Source of the DNA: Debaryomyces hansenii CBS767
Lineage: Eukaryota > Ascomycota > Pichiomycetes > Serinales > Debaryomycetaceae
Direction of reading: 5' to 3'
Assembly: GCF_000006445.2 (NCBI RefSeq)
Contig: NC_006047.2
Coordinates: 1,612,001 to 1,676,000, forward strand
Length of the DNA stretch: 64,000 nt
Below the pieces are notes generated by a model, which saw nothing but the letters and a program-made list of their open reading frames with translations, was not told the DNA's origin and ran no database searches. The position numbers and the translations under genes were made by a program. Below, one piece after another: positions 10,482 to 20,180 of the stretch; position 1 is the first letter of the stretch; the number at the start of each line of letters is the position of its first letter.

Positions 10482-11012
10482 CTACCAGTCACAAGTATTA
10501 CCAATTAAAGTTGCTAATTGTTCAAGATATTTTACATCTATATCATCAAATCCTTCTAAGGTCAAACAATCAATATCTAAAACTCCTACTACTTGGCCTT
10601 TGTTTACAATTGGTACAACAATCTCACTCTGAGTTTCTCCATCACAGGCTATATGACCCGGATACTCGTTTACATTTGGAACTAATTGGGTCTTTGCTGA
10701 TGATGCAGCATTCCCACAAACACCCTTCCCAAACTTGATTATTTGACAAGCTACCTTACCCTGAAATGGTCCTAATATCAATTCATCTGTTCTGGGTTCA
10801 TTTAAGACATAGAAGCCAGACCAATTAACATTAATCTTCATTGAATGATATGCATGCCATAATAAAGATGAACAGTTGGCTAAATTAGCTACCCAGTTCC
10901 TAGTATCGTATGATAATGCTTCATATGAGTCTACTACAGATTGTAAAATTTCCTCCTTTCCACCATCATTGGAATAGCTCGTATAGTCAGCGTGATGTTT
11001 ACCTTCGCCCAT
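10482..11012 (-). CDS. free methionine-(R)-sulfoxide reductase, GAF-domain type (YKL069W-like)
   Basis: The 176-residue protein is a single GAF domain that reduces free L-methionine-(R)-S-oxide, a cytosolic defence against oxidative damage. The family signature NVNWSGFYVL is at about 61-70. The three functional cysteines are present at C89 (KVACQIIKFG), C99 (GKGVCGNAA) and C123 (HIACDGETQSEIVVP), matching the catalytic and resolving cysteines of the yeast enzyme. Length is that of the family (about 180). It is divergent from CRT10 over 143 bp. No truncation is seen, and the assignment is firm. Confidence 0.95.
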   Translation of the reverse strand: MGEGKHHADYTSYSNDGGKEEILQSVVDSYEALSYDTRNWVANLANCSSLLWHAYHSMKINVNWSGFYVLNEPRTDELILGPFQGKVACQIIKFGKGVCGNAASSAKTQLVPNVNEYPGHIACDGETQSEIVVPIVNKGQVVGVLDIDCLTLEGFDDIDVKYLEQLATLIGNTCDW

Positions 11013-11155
11013 ATTGAATGTCTTTAATAGCTATATTTCTGTATATACTACCAAAAGTAGGTTTTCTCTTCAGAATATCAAAAATTTATTGCGCAGCAGG
11101 CCAACTAAAGACGATAAGCTTGTGATATCTTTTATTCTGTATATCAACATTAACT

Positions 11156-13912
11156 ATGAATGAGCATGATGATAGAGTTCTATCAAGTAATGACGAGAGG
11201 TTTAACAGATTTTTGGAATATAGAGGAATAAAAAGAGTGCCGAAATCTACTGATCAGCATGATGAAGAAACAAGGTCTCCTAGAGAATCCAGAAGGAGTT
11301 ACAATTTATTTTCTGGTAGTGATGATGAATCAGTGGTTGAGGCCAATATTAACGCTGAAAACCATAATCTAGGCATATTCGATGTCGATAATATAGATAT
11401 TGATATGAACGATGAAAGAGTAATTGACTATTTTGGACTTAGTAGACTTGAGGAGAATCCTGATGCAGACGAATTCTATACTGAAAGAAGAGAGAGCTTT
11501 ACTTCAGATGAATTTAATGAGGTAGATTTAAGAATTGATGAGAATAATGATGTTTGTACAAGCACCGTTGATAAAGAAATTCAATATGTTGCTTTCAATA
11601 AATTCGGAGATCGAAGATATGGGAATAACTCTAAGGATCGTACTAAGTATGAACCTATCGAGCCAGAGGCTGTAAATGATAAGTTTCCACTTAACAGTCA
11701 AATAGCGTTTTTAAATTGGGAAGCTCATGATTCAACAACTCGGGTGGAAATTGCAAGCTCGAATGGCCTTGAGAGCAATGATGAAGACAATAATAATAAT
11801 GATGATGATAATTACGATAATGATGATGATGATAATTACGATAATGATAATGATAAGGACGGTGATAACAATATTAATAATAACTTCAAAACAGTAACTA
11901 ATAACCAGATCGATATAGATCATGACAAGGAGCCTATATCCAATAAAAATCAAGAATACAGTAGAATACGGAGAATTTGTAAAACTAATGGCGGTATTTA
12001 TGATCCACATAGGTCTGAATTTACCGCAATTGAAGATTCAGACCCAACTAAGCTTGTTATTTTACCTCCAGCTCAAAAATTTAGGGATCTGATACAATTG
12101 GAACCTTTAGGAGTTAAGAAATTAATGGGTCTTGATAATGTTCGAAAATATAAGAATAATATAAGTGCAACAATATCCGATTCTGAAGGAAATAATTTTC
12201 TTGTCACTTGTGCAAATTCGGATATAGTAATATTTGATTTTGATTCCATATCTCAATTGCCGAATCACTTACCCGTATTTCGCTTTGATACAAAGCCTAC
12301 ATTTACTTCTACAACGGATAGACTTATTTCTACTTGGCCTTATTTCCCACATACCATTAACTTCTTAAAGACTGATACTTGGCTAGGTAAGCAGATATTA
12401 GGTGCCTGTCTCGACGATGGTACTTTAATGATATGGTACGTAGAAACAATAACAGAACAATTAACAAAGTTCGGTTTAACAAAAAATAATAAAGTGGACA
12501 ATGAGTCAGAGCTTGATAATTCATATACAGATCAAAATAGATTTTATGGTATCAAAATAAACCCAGATTTTAAATTGAAAATGGAGGCATCTCTTTGGGG
12601 ATTAGACTTTTTATCTTATGAAGATGATGGAGGAAATATGCATAATTTAATTATAGCTTCCGATAATTCTCAAAGTATTGTTTTGTTCTATTACCACGTC
12701 CAAGATGAAAGGTTTTATCATATTAAGAGTCACCAAGTATTGCATAATATACCAGAGGTTTCGTTCTTGTCATCACACATCCAAGATGAGATCCATAAAA
12801 TCAAGGTCGCATGTGCTTCTATTTCGGGAGAATTGATAATATTCAAATTTAATTTCAAGTTAAATGATGGACCACTTGATAGAGACGAATACGAATATTT
12901 CAGAAATGAGGTTATCTATTATGTGGATGCGACCATGGCTCAAATAGAAAGCAGACGAGAGAACAGGCCATCAGAAGAAGATTTGAGAGAAACGGAACTA
13001 AGAATGAAGAGGTTTCACCGTGTACTATTTAATAGTCCAACAGTGGTTAGTAGGGTTTTGCTTGGTGAAGACTGCTGGACTTGTAAACCAATTTCATCTA
13101 ATGCATTTAAACAAGTTCAGTCAGTGAGAGCTATGACAGGAGATCACAGAATAAACGAAGAACAGGAAATACAACATATAATGAACGAGTCCGAAATACT
13201 TGATTTCCAGTATGACCCTTTGAAAACAAGTCATTTGGGTTTGAGTGCCCGCTGGCAATTTTTCGAGAGTCCAGTTCTAACACTTACAACTAAGTTGACA
13301 GAGAACCAAGATTCAACACTTGAATCAGCAAAGCTTACTGGGGTCGATGATGACTATAGACGAATCCATAAGGGCATTGATAATTTCGTGTGCAATCAAC
13401 AACAAAAATATATTTCAAAGAAGAAATCGTTGAATGGTAAGTCTTATTGGCCTTTAGACGAACCATCCATCAATATGCTTGCGGTATCTACTTCCAAAAA
13501 GTTGGGTCTCTTCAGGGCCGATACATTATATTGTAATTCATCCACGAAGAAACTCTTTAATTTGTCAATTCCTTTTAGTGATGAGAGTAAGTTCTCAAAC
13601 AGAATCTCAATCACCCATATAATTCCTGCACTACTGTGCTTCATAGCTGTCACCCAACAGGGCCTAATAAGCATCATGCGATTGTGCCAGCACAGAGGGT
13701 TATTTGGTATGAGACAAGAACATATTTTTCCTAATGCTCTAAGCTTAGCATTGGGTTCCCGTGGGTACAGAACGATTGCTGGTTTAGCAATTAGGGATAT
13801 GTCTTTACCGAAATTTCCACGCTATTTTATTTATGTGACCTACACTGATGGGATTATCGTTGCATACAAGTTAACTGTGAATAACCTCCAGGACTTGGTT
13901 CTTCAGGTGTAG
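11156..13912 (+). CDS. CRT10: CRT10-like regulator of ribonucleotide reductase genes
   Basis: The 918-residue protein resembles S. cerevisiae Crt10 (about 957 residues), a WD-repeat-like factor that affects RNR gene transcription and hydroxyurea resistance. The conserved part begins at about residue 300 with KFRDLIQLEPLGVKKL and continues through beta-rich segments such as DIVIFDFDSI and LGACLDDGTLMIWYVE, which look like degenerate propeller blades. The C-terminus (IPALLCFIAVTQQGLISIMR, then GYRTIAGLAIRDMSLP) fits the same family. The N-terminal 300 residues are acidic and disordered, with an Asp/Asn run at about 206-243 encoded by a GAT/AAT microsatellite. The name is from motif memory, with moderate certainty. 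Confidence 0.72.
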   Translation: MNEHDDRVLSSNDERFNRFLEYRGIKRVPKSTDQHDEETRSPRESRRSYNLFSGSDDESVVEANINAENHNLGIFDVDNIDIDMNDERVIDYFGLSRLEENPDADEFYTERRESFTSDEFNEVDLRIDENNDVCTSTVDKEIQYVAFNKFGDRRYGNNSKDRTKYEPIEPEAVNDKFPLNSQIAFLNWEAHDSTTRVEIASSNGLESNDEDNNNNDDDNYDNDDDDNYDNDNDKDGDNNINNNFKTVTNNQIDIDHDKEPISNKNQEYSRIRRICKTNGGIYDPHRSEFTAIEDSDPTKLVILPPAQKFRDLIQLEPLGVKKLMGLDNVRKYKNNISATISDSEGNNFLVTCANSDIVIFDFDSISQLPNHLPVFRFDTKPTFTSTTDRLISTWPYFPHTINFLKTDTWLGKQILGACLDDGTLMIWYVETITEQLTKFGLTKNNKVDNESELDNSYTDQNRFYGIKINPDFKLKMEASLWGLDFLSYEDDGGNMHNLIIASDNSQSIVLFYYHVQDERFYHIKSHQVLHNIPEVSFLSSHIQDEIHKIKVACASISGELIIFKFNFKLNDGPLDRDEYEYFRNEVIYYVDATMAQIESRRENRPSEEDLRETELRMKRFHRVLFNSPTVVSRVLLGEDCWTCKPISSNAFKQVQSVRAMTGDHRINEEQEIQHIMNESEILDFQYDPLKTSHLGLSARWQFFESPVLTLTTKLTENQDSTLESAKLTGVDDDYRRIHKGIDNFVCNQQQKYISKKKSLNGKSYWPLDEPSINMLAVSTSKKLGLFRADTLYCNSSTKKLFNLSIPFSDESKFSNRISITHIIPALLCFIAVTQQGLISIMRLCQHRGLFGMRQEHIFPNALSLALGSRGYRTIAGLAIRDMSLPKFPRYFIYVTYTDGIIVAYKLTVNNLQDLVLQV
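11776..11888 (+). repeat. GAT/AAT trinucleotide-rich microsatellite inside CRT10
   Basis: A run of AAT and GAT codons with a few GAC and TAC codons encodes an Asn/Asp tract. Two near-identical blocks, AATTACGATAATGATGATG-like, follow each other, which suggests expansion by slippage. The frame is kept. Confidence 0.8.
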
Positions 13913-13982
13913 GGACATAACTATATACGCAAATATTTGAACTTCTTTGCCTAATGAGGAAGTCAACGTTTAATATATGATA

Positions 13983-13991
13983 GCGCGTTTT
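13983..13991 (-). promoter_or_regulatory. MCB/E2F-like element AAAACGCGC upstream of MIF2
   Basis: GCGCGTTTT on the plus strand reads AAAACGCGC on the minus strand, about 120 bp before the MIF2 ATG. It resembles the MBF core (ACGCG) that times G1/S genes. One imperfect copy only, so this is tentative. Confidence 0.3.
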
Positions 13992-14107
13992 GTATCACGC
14001 TTTTTTGTTTATTTTGTTTTTATTACTAGCATAAGGGTTTTCAGCTAAAACTAAAGACACACACTAGATACCATAGTGGTAAGAGCATCGTTGTATTGGT
14101 ATAGAAG

Positions 14108-15676
14108 ATGGATTTGTTGAATCTTGGTTCGCAATCCCGGAAGACTGGATTAAAACCAAGAGCAAATTTGAGTAAGGATAGATATAATATGGAAGATGTG
14201 GATGAATTCTTTGCTGAGGAAGAAGAGGATAAAGATAGTGACAATAATGAAAGAAGGCTACATGAATCAGATAAATATATACAAGCATCAGGACTGGCTG
14301 TGTCTAGAGGATCAGAATTTTCGGCTGAGTCGTCGACACCTAGGCATGATTTTAATAATGTTGCTCGAAAGATAAACTTTACGGATGTGGAAGCAGGGCC
14401 TTTTAACTTATCACCAATATCAATACCGTCCAAACGTTCTAAGAGCAGAAATAAGAAGTCTCCTTTAAGGTCGCCACTTCAGGAGAATAAAGGAAACAAA
14501 CGAAGAGAGGAGGCCACAGGAGACGATGAGGAATATGGCTACAATGATAATAATGACATGGATAACGATTTATACGGGGATGATATAGACATGAGTTTAT
14601 CACCAGTGGATCTATCACCGATAAAATTAAGAACTGAATTCATGTCTAAAGATACGAAGAAATCAGATACTGGCACACCTAAATCAAAATCAAACCGAGA
14701 TAAATCGGCATCGTCACTTACAAAGAAAATGGCGCTAGGTACAACCAAACCTAGAAAAAAGCGTTCGATAATCGAGGATGATTCAGAAGAAGAAACTACG
14801 CAGGACTATTCAAAGGACGATAGAGGTGACTTAATTTCGCCACCACCAACAACGAAGAAGGAACCCGTGCGAAACAAGATATCTGAAGAAACTATTACGA
14901 AACCGTCACCATTACCATCACCTCCTCCTGATGGTCTTAGAAGGTCTAAGAGAACAAAAATTGCACCATTAGCATTTTGGAGGAATGAAAGAATTGTGTA
15001 TACCCGTGCAATAGATGAAGAGGATGCAGATACTACGCTTGCTAGTGATATAAAGAATATACCTTTACAGGAGATAGAAGCTGTTGTACACATTCCAGAA
15101 ACAAATAAACAGGCCGCTACAAACGTGAATAAGAAAAGGTCTGTACTGAAACTGAGAATAACCCCTCCAAAACTGAAAAAATCGCTGCCAAAACAGGTTG
15201 CATATGATTATGAATCAGATCCAGAAATTTCTGGATCAGAGTGGTTTAAGGACAAGTCGTTGAAACTTCGAGTGTTTGAGGGGCCAAGCGATGATAGAGT
15301 TGAAAGATCTGTTGCTTGGGCCCCTAATGAGGGTGATTTTGAAAACCCACCAAATACAGGCGAAATAGAAAACTTCAAAGTGGCGGCTTTATTCGGTAAT
15401 GATCGAGATTTTACAGCTGGTGGGCTAATTGAATTTCCCTACGGTGGATTCAAGAGCTTAAGAAATTCTTCAGATTCTGTTTATATATTTCATGTGGTGA
15501 AGGGCCTTATAGAAGTGACTATTAACGAGGACAAATTCGTAGTTACAAGAGGTTGTTCATTTCATGTCCCTAGAGCAAATTCGTTTGCTTTTAAAAACTT
15601 GGGTCAAGATACATCAAAATTGTTCTTTGTTCAAAGTAAAATGGTCATTGCAGACGAGGACGAAGAATGGGAATAG
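14108..15676 (+). CDS. MIF2: centromere protein MIF2 (CENP-C)
   Basis: Mif2 is the inner-kinetochore CENP-C protein that binds the CENP-A nucleosome and recruits outer kinetochore complexes. The 522-residue product starts with a short conserved N-terminus (MDLLNLGSQSRKTGLKPR) and an acidic region. A Ser/Lys-rich linker follows. The CENP-C motif is at about 276-300 (LRRSKRTKIAPLAFWRNERI), including the Arg and Trp residues that contact histone H2A and CENP-A. The C-terminal cupin dimerisation domain is at about 440-515 (FPYGGFKSL, VYIFHVVKGLIEVT, GCSFHVPRANSFAF). Length matches S. cerevisiae Mif2 (549). The ATG at 14108 is supported by the conserved N-terminus. Confidence 0.97.
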   Translation: MDLLNLGSQSRKTGLKPRANLSKDRYNMEDVDEFFAEEEEDKDSDNNERRLHESDKYIQASGLAVSRGSEFSAESSTPRHDFNNVARKINFTDVEAGPFNLSPISIPSKRSKSRNKKSPLRSPLQENKGNKRREEATGDDEEYGYNDNNDMDNDLYGDDIDMSLSPVDLSPIKLRTEFMSKDTKKSDTGTPKSKSNRDKSASSLTKKMALGTTKPRKKRSIIEDDSEEETTQDYSKDDRGDLISPPPTTKKEPVRNKISEETITKPSPLPSPPPDGLRRSKRTKIAPLAFWRNERIVYTRAIDEEDADTTLASDIKNIPLQEIEAVVHIPETNKQAATNVNKKRSVLKLRITPPKLKKSLPKQVAYDYESDPEISGSEWFKDKSLKLRVFEGPSDDRVERSVAWAPNEGDFENPPNTGEIENFKVAALFGNDRDFTAGGLIEFPYGGFKSLRNSSDSVYIFHVVKGLIEVTINEDKFVVTRGCSFHVPRANSFAFKNLGQDTSKLFFVQSKMVIADEDEEWE

Positions 15677-15899
15677 GCTAATATTTATAACATTGTAATT
15701 TTAGACACGTAACGGTTAACTTAATACTATACTATAATCGACTAAAACATTAAGAAAAACAGTTTGTAAAAATTTATAAAGAGATCGTTATTATACATGT
15801 AAATTGAACCATAGAATTATTCTAAATAGCATTTTAATTAGAATTGCTAATGCAAGAAGATGAAATGTGCAAGTAATTTGTGATTAGAGATTTTGTCTT

Positions 15900-16598
15900 T
15901 TAATCAAATTTAGTAATTTCTGAACTCTCATTATCAAAGTAAGCAATAGTGTTAACTTTAAATTCTGAAGCGGCTATACCAAATTGTTTCAATAACAAAG
16001 CCTTTCTAACATCTAAAGTTTCACCTTCAGTACAAACAACGTAAGGTTCATTAAGAATGATTTTACCAGCCTTGATTTTCGTTGGCACTTTCAACTTGTT
16101 CCTTAAAGTTTCTTCTAATGAATGTGACATTGGAACATCTTCTTCAATTGCAATTTGACCACCTCTGGAGTACACAATACCTTCTGGAATGGTGAAATCG
16201 ATTGGCGCCTTTGACTTAGCTCTGGAGTAATCCTGCTTTGAATAGGCAGTGAAGTAGGCTTGAACAGTATCTGGAGTTTCGTTAGTGAATAATAAACCTG
16301 ACACACCAGTACATAACTTAGATAATTTATGTAAGTTATCTTTGTATTCTTCTTCAGGAGTGTCACCTAAAGCTTTCTCTAATACTCTTCTTTTACCTAA
16401 GATTAACTTAGAGCCAGCCCAATCTGTTCTGATATCTTGCAAGACTGGTGTACGAACATCATCTAACTGAAGAATCCAGACAAAACGGAACTCATCAAGG
16501 GCAGATCTGACTTCGTCGAAGATTCTGGTCTTATTCTCCTTACCCTTTTTATCAGTTTGTGCTAATGTAACAAGCTTGGAACGTTTGGATCTAGGCAT
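15900..16598 (-). CDS. MRT4: 60S ribosome assembly factor MRT4
   Basis: Mrt4 is a nucleolar paralogue of ribosomal stalk protein P0 (uL10). It occupies the P0 site on pre-60S particles until Yvh1 releases it. The 232-residue product begins with MPRSKRSKLVTLAQTDKKGKE and contains the RNA-binding L10 region (FRFVWILQLDDVRT, GSKLILGKRRVLEKAL) and the Mrt4 insertion domain. It lacks the acidic P-protein C-terminus that P0 has. Length equals the yeast protein (236). A PAC-like element lies 65-73 bp upstream and a CACGTG about 115 bp upstream, which fits co-regulation with ribosome-biogenesis genes. Confidence 0.97.
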   Translation of the reverse strand: MPRSKRSKLVTLAQTDKKGKENKTRIFDEVRSALDEFRFVWILQLDDVRTPVLQDIRTDWAGSKLILGKRRVLEKALGDTPEEEYKDNLHKLSKLCTGVSGLLFTNETPDTVQAYFTAYSKQDYSRAKSKAPIDFTIPEGIVYSRGGQIAIEEDVPMSHSLEETLRNKLKVPTKIKAGKIILNEPYVVCTEGETLDVRKALLLKQFGIAASEFKVNTIAYFDNESSEITKFD

Positions 16599-16662
16599 TC
16601 TTGTAGATTATTATTTAATTAGGGAAATCTTTTGCTAAATATGCCTTTACTTTTGTAAATTG

Positions 16663-16671
16663 CAGCTCATC
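16663..16671 (-). promoter_or_regulatory. PAC-like element GATGAGCTG upstream of MRT4
   Basis: CAGCTCATC on the plus strand reads GATGAGCTG toward MRT4. This is the core of the PAC element (GCGATGAGMT) found at ribosome-biogenesis promoters in budding yeasts. A long A/T-rich run lies just beyond it at about 16677-16702. Confidence 0.5.
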
Positions 16672-16712
16672 TTAGGTTTTTTTTTCTGAAGAGAAAAAAA
16701 AAATAGGTGTAT

Positions 16713-16718
16713 CACGTG
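16713..16718. promoter_or_regulatory. CACGTG E-box upstream of MRT4
   Basis: A perfect CACGTG (context ATCACGTGG) about 115 bp upstream of the MRT4 ATG. It is a candidate Cbf1-type site. Confidence 0.4.
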
Positions 16719-16739
16719 GCTAAAATATTATGCAGTCGA

Positions 16740-19121
16740 CTACTGGGTTAGATCAAAATGAATTTGAAGCTCCTTTAGAATTGGAGGGTCAAGAGTTCTT
16801 GAGTCACTTTCCACAAAAGGTTTTATCTGAGTATATATCTTTGTTATGAATGATGATAACAATTCATATTGGATCGCTGATGGGATTTTATCGTTGTTGA
16901 GAAATATTTCAACGATAACAAGATAAGTATCAATTAATTCTAAAATAAGGGGATCAATGCTTGTATTAATAGTTGGTGAATTGGTGTTTTTCGGATTTGT
17001 AGTCATGTTTTTGGGGATATTGGACCTCCGGGATATACGAATTATTTTCAGAGTATTTGATAATAAGAGGTTCACTAGTTGGTAGCCACAGCATTTAACC
17101 TTATTTTCCATTGGATTTGCAGTTAACTCATCGATTATGCTCAACTTGTTAAAACAAATATAGTATTTTAGACATTTTAATGCAGTTATTTGCTTGCTGG
17201 GCTTATACTTTTCCTCCATGAATATGTGATCAAAGATAATGAAGAAGGTGTATGGGAGCATTGTGAAATCTAATGCACAAACCATTATACAAGCGGAATT
17301 TGAAATAGTTTCATAAGCCTCCTTATTGAACTCGGTACTTTCAATAATAGTCTCTAGGCAATTATTATAAGTTTTAATATCAACTCTATTATTATCGGCG
17401 AATGATAAATAATCGCATAATAGGACAACTATTTTTTCAGCAAAGGGAGTTCTTAATAGCGCAAGCAAATCATGGACATGTCGTTTAAGGGAATTATTAT
17501 ACATTTGAATAACCTTCGAAACATTTGGATTGTCTCCATCATACTCACTGGAAATAATATAATGCAATGTTTTGACTATATCTTGTATTTCAAATTCATT
17601 TGAGGTGGAGCATAGATTTAAGATTTCCAATTCTACCAAATGCATGACTTGTTGGCTATCATTTTCATACTCGTGGGATAAGATCTTGAGAGATTCCAGC
17701 CTGTCATTTATATCCAACAAACTCAAATAGTCATATAAATCAAAGAATATCGACGGATCTAGTTCTTCATTAGAAACGAGGGGTACAGTGGTTTGAGATA
17801 ACACAAATTTTGGTGCGTTATAAAGTGGACTATATTTTGTTTTCGATAGCTTAGTGAAAGGTTTTATATTTCGCTTATTGCACCCAAATCTCTCATACAT
17901 GGCGATATATTCCAATTCGTTGAAATCTGATTCTGTTATTTGAGATATTTCTTCCTGCGAGGAACATTTTTGTTTTGCATCTCGTCTTTCGTGGTAGGAA
18001 TTGTCTCCATTATATTTCCTTTGAATTGTTATTGGGAAGCAAGGGATAGTAGTGGTGTGCGTTTCATTGTACAAATGCAACAAATTCTGCAAACAATTTT
18101 GTTGACTTATTTCAAATTCATCGTCTGTTACAATACTGTTATTTTGAATATCTGATTCTATTGTCTGAGGTGGTGAGGAATCTGCAGATGATAGTGAAGA
18201 GCTCTCCAGATGCGGACAAATGTATTCGAACCGAGATATATTATGAGGAAATGGAGTTTCAGAGAAAGATCCTTCATGTTCCCTTCGAATCCGCTTTGAT
18301 GCATTTCGAACTTCTCTTAGTTTTGGTTTGATTATTGGAGCTATATTTGACTTATCTTCTAGCATCTCCGAGACCATATATTTAACATCAAGTTCATCCT
18401 TATTACCCACTAAGTTTTCGTCCATATAGTCATCTATTATAAAGTCATACGATAGAAAATTCAGGTTATTCAGTAGTAAATCCCCGGTTTGTTTACTCAG
18501 GTTATAAGGTATCTGAGCATTTGCCTCAACATGGACAATAAATTTTGTATTAGATTGGGAGTTTGGACGTGAAGCATATGTATCTATTAAGGCCGATACA
18601 GATAAATCATCTCGCTGAACGTGATGTTCATTTTGTAAGCTTGAATTCCAACTAGTATATTGTACTTTTCCAGCAGAAAATTTTATTGGTATCAAGTATC
18701 CTATGACAAGGTACATTACACTGCCAAACATAACGAATACCACCAAAGAAATTGCCGTGAATATATTTTGAGTCGGCACGTTATTGTATCCTGATACACA
18801 TAAGCCGTACCCTATATCATCGCATAGACTATTCTCAAAAAAGCCATCGAGAAGGTTCATACCATCTTCTGTGTAGTATATGTAGCCATGATGTACATCA
18901 ACAACTACCGCTTCAAAGTCAGTATCTAGTAAATATTCTCTTTCGACGTCTTCAGTAACATGTACTATGCTATTCGACAGAGTAGTTTCTATGTTATCAC
19001 TATTCGCTATTAGTTTGAGATTTGATTCTTGCAAAAGTCTTGCATTAAGATTTCTTATAAACTTTTCGATACGACCAAGTAGCGTAATACTAATGTAATC
19101 GAATATCTTGTAGATCAACAT
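16740..19121 (-). CDS. unknown single-pass membrane protein with helical C-terminal domain (793 aa)
   Basis: I do not recognise this protein. One clear hydrophobic segment lies at about 119-145 (FTAISLVVFVMFGSVMYLVI core). It is preceded by about 118 residues containing two cysteines in FENSLCDDIGYGLCVSG, which suggests a small disulfide-linked lumenal or external domain. After the span comes a polar Ser/Asn-rich linker (about 150-420). A C-terminal region of about 370 residues then follows, rich in Leu/Ile helices (LDPSIFFDLYDYLSLLDIN, YLSFADNNRVDIKTYNN, FIIFDHIFMEEKYKPSKQI) that looks like a helical-repeat fold. Its stop is only 141 bp from the MRT4 start. Topology and any relation to a known tether or receptor are open. 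Confidence 0.85.
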   Translation of the reverse strand: MLIYKIFDYISITLLGRIEKFIRNLNARLLQESNLKLIANSDNIETTLSNSIVHVTEDVEREYLLDTDFEAVVVDVHHGYIYYTEDGMNLLDGFFENSLCDDIGYGLCVSGYNNVPTQNIFTAISLVVFVMFGSVMYLVIGYLIPIKFSAGKVQYTSWNSSLQNEHHVQRDDLSVSALIDTYASRPNSQSNTKFIVHVEANAQIPYNLSKQTGDLLLNNLNFLSYDFIIDDYMDENLVGNKDELDVKYMVSEMLEDKSNIAPIIKPKLREVRNASKRIRREHEGSFSETPFPHNISRFEYICPHLESSSLSSADSSPPQTIESDIQNNSIVTDDEFEISQQNCLQNLLHLYNETHTTTIPCFPITIQRKYNGDNSYHERRDAKQKCSSQEEISQITESDFNELEYIAMYERFGCNKRNIKPFTKLSKTKYSPLYNAPKFVLSQTTVPLVSNEELDPSIFFDLYDYLSLLDINDRLESLKILSHEYENDSQQVMHLVELEILNLCSTSNEFEIQDIVKTLHYIISSEYDGDNPNVSKVIQMYNNSLKRHVHDLLALLRTPFAEKIVVLLCDYLSFADNNRVDIKTYNNCLETIIESTEFNKEAYETISNSACIMVCALDFTMLPYTFFIIFDHIFMEEKYKPSKQITALKCLKYYICFNKLSIIDELTANPMENKVKCCGYQLVNLLLSNTLKIIRISRRSNIPKNMTTNPKNTNSPTINTSIDPLILELIDTYLVIVEIFLNNDKIPSAIQYELLSSFITKIYTQIKPFVESDSRTLDPPILKELQIHFDLTQ

Positions 19122-19632
19122 TGTTGAATCCTTTGAAAATGAGTATATTTATGAGTTATAAATCATTTAAAATATTAACCGCCAGTGTGTTGCAAATTTG
19201 AGATTTTATAGAATTGAGGTTTCTTACAAGACCAGGTTCCTACCATAAGAAAATGAAAATAGCTACTACAATAAATTGTACGATTAGAAGTATATTATAA
19301 GTGCAATAATTTATATAAGACACGGTGCACCGTACTTTCTATACGGTGCTGAATAAAAAAATAATGAAGGAACGGTAACCTCACAACATGAAAAATGACG
19401 ATTTACTGCCAGAAACCAGCCATAATTGGTTAGATCTGGCTATATGGGAATAATAGGTGAAAGAATAAACATCAAGAAGTTTCCAAAGTCTATTGACATA
19501 AACGGCTATATTGCATTTCGAATCATCGACAATTCCATGGAAAGTCCAACGAGCATTCTGAGACACCCAATAATAATGGAAACCCGGAATACTAGGATAA
19601 GCTAGTATTTGTATCATAGCAGTATATTTAAT
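19122..19632. other. intergenic between the membrane protein and the complex I subunit
   Basis: This region is the promoter of the leftward membrane-protein gene plus the 3' region of the leftward complex I gene. A 78-codon minus-strand frame at 19381-19617 shows no recognisable feature, and I do not count it as a gene. A small inverted repeat, CACGGTGCACCGTA/TACGGTGC, lies at about 19321-19349. Confidence 0.45.
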
Positions 19633-19956
19633 TTACCAGTTACCTGGAACAACTGGCTCATCTGGAGATGGAAGGTTTCTTTGGTATTTGGTACCACCTG
19701 GTCTGCAAGGGGTGATGTAAGGATCTGGGTGCTTCCATTCTTCTAACTTACGTTCTGTCCTAGCAATAGCTTCTTCCAAGTCAGAGGGATTGTTAATGTT
19801 CTTGTTGGCCTCGAATTGGGCTCTGATTTTTATGGTTTCGTTTCTGTAAGCATCGAACTTTAAAGAACTGTCAAAAGCAGTTCTTAATGCTCTTCTAAAT
19901 AAAGAGGCAACTCTCTTAGAATTGGCTTCTGTGAATGGTAAGATAGAGCTTGACAT
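19633..19956 (-). CDS. NDUFB9: mitochondrial complex I accessory subunit, LYR-family NDUFB9 (B22) type
   Basis: The 107-residue protein is an LYR-motif accessory subunit of NADH:ubiquinone oxidoreductase in the inner mitochondrial membrane. The LYR-like motif is L19-F20-R21 in RVASLFRRALRTAFDSS, with the conserved downstream Arg and Phe. The C-terminal HPDPYITPCRPGGTKYQRNLP stretch is typical of the fungal NDUFB9/NI2M subunit. Its presence means this yeast has respiratory complex I, which excludes Saccharomyces and close kin. A CCAAT box and a TCACGTGA palindrome lie within 110 bp upstream. The ATG at 19956 fits the family start. Confidence 0.9.
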   Translation of the reverse strand: MSSSILPFTEANSKRVASLFRRALRTAFDSSLKFDAYRNETIKIRAQFEANKNINNPSDLEEAIARTERKLEEWKHPDPYITPCRPGGTKYQRNLPSPDEPVVPGNW

Positions 19957-20029
19957 ATTTGGAAGTATTAACCTATTTGTATGATTCTATTTATCATATT
20001 ACCGTTCAATTTTCAATGGTCAAAATTTC

Positions 20030-20062
20030 ATTGGCTTAAAACGAGAACGAGAAATCACGTGA
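20030..20062 (-). promoter_or_regulatory. CCAAT box plus TCACGTGA palindrome upstream of the complex I gene
   Basis: ATTGG at 20030-20034 reads CCAAT toward the gene, about 75 bp before its ATG. TCACGTGA at 20055-20062 lies about 100 bp before it. This pair matches HAP-complex and Cbf1 sites, which are expected at respiratory genes in Candida-type yeasts. Binding is inferred. Confidence 0.5.
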
Positions 20063-20180
20063 CACATTTGATATTTTTTATAGAAACCTACAGAGGACAT
20101 ATGTATGTTGGTTTTTCGAATTCAAGGATGTATATAGATTAGGAAATATATAATAACACAATAAAAGAAGAGAGGACGGA

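Noticed and set aside
19381..19617. 78-codon minus-strand frame next to the complex I gene
   Set aside because: No domain, signal or composition support. It lies in the 3' region of the complex I gene and could be chance.
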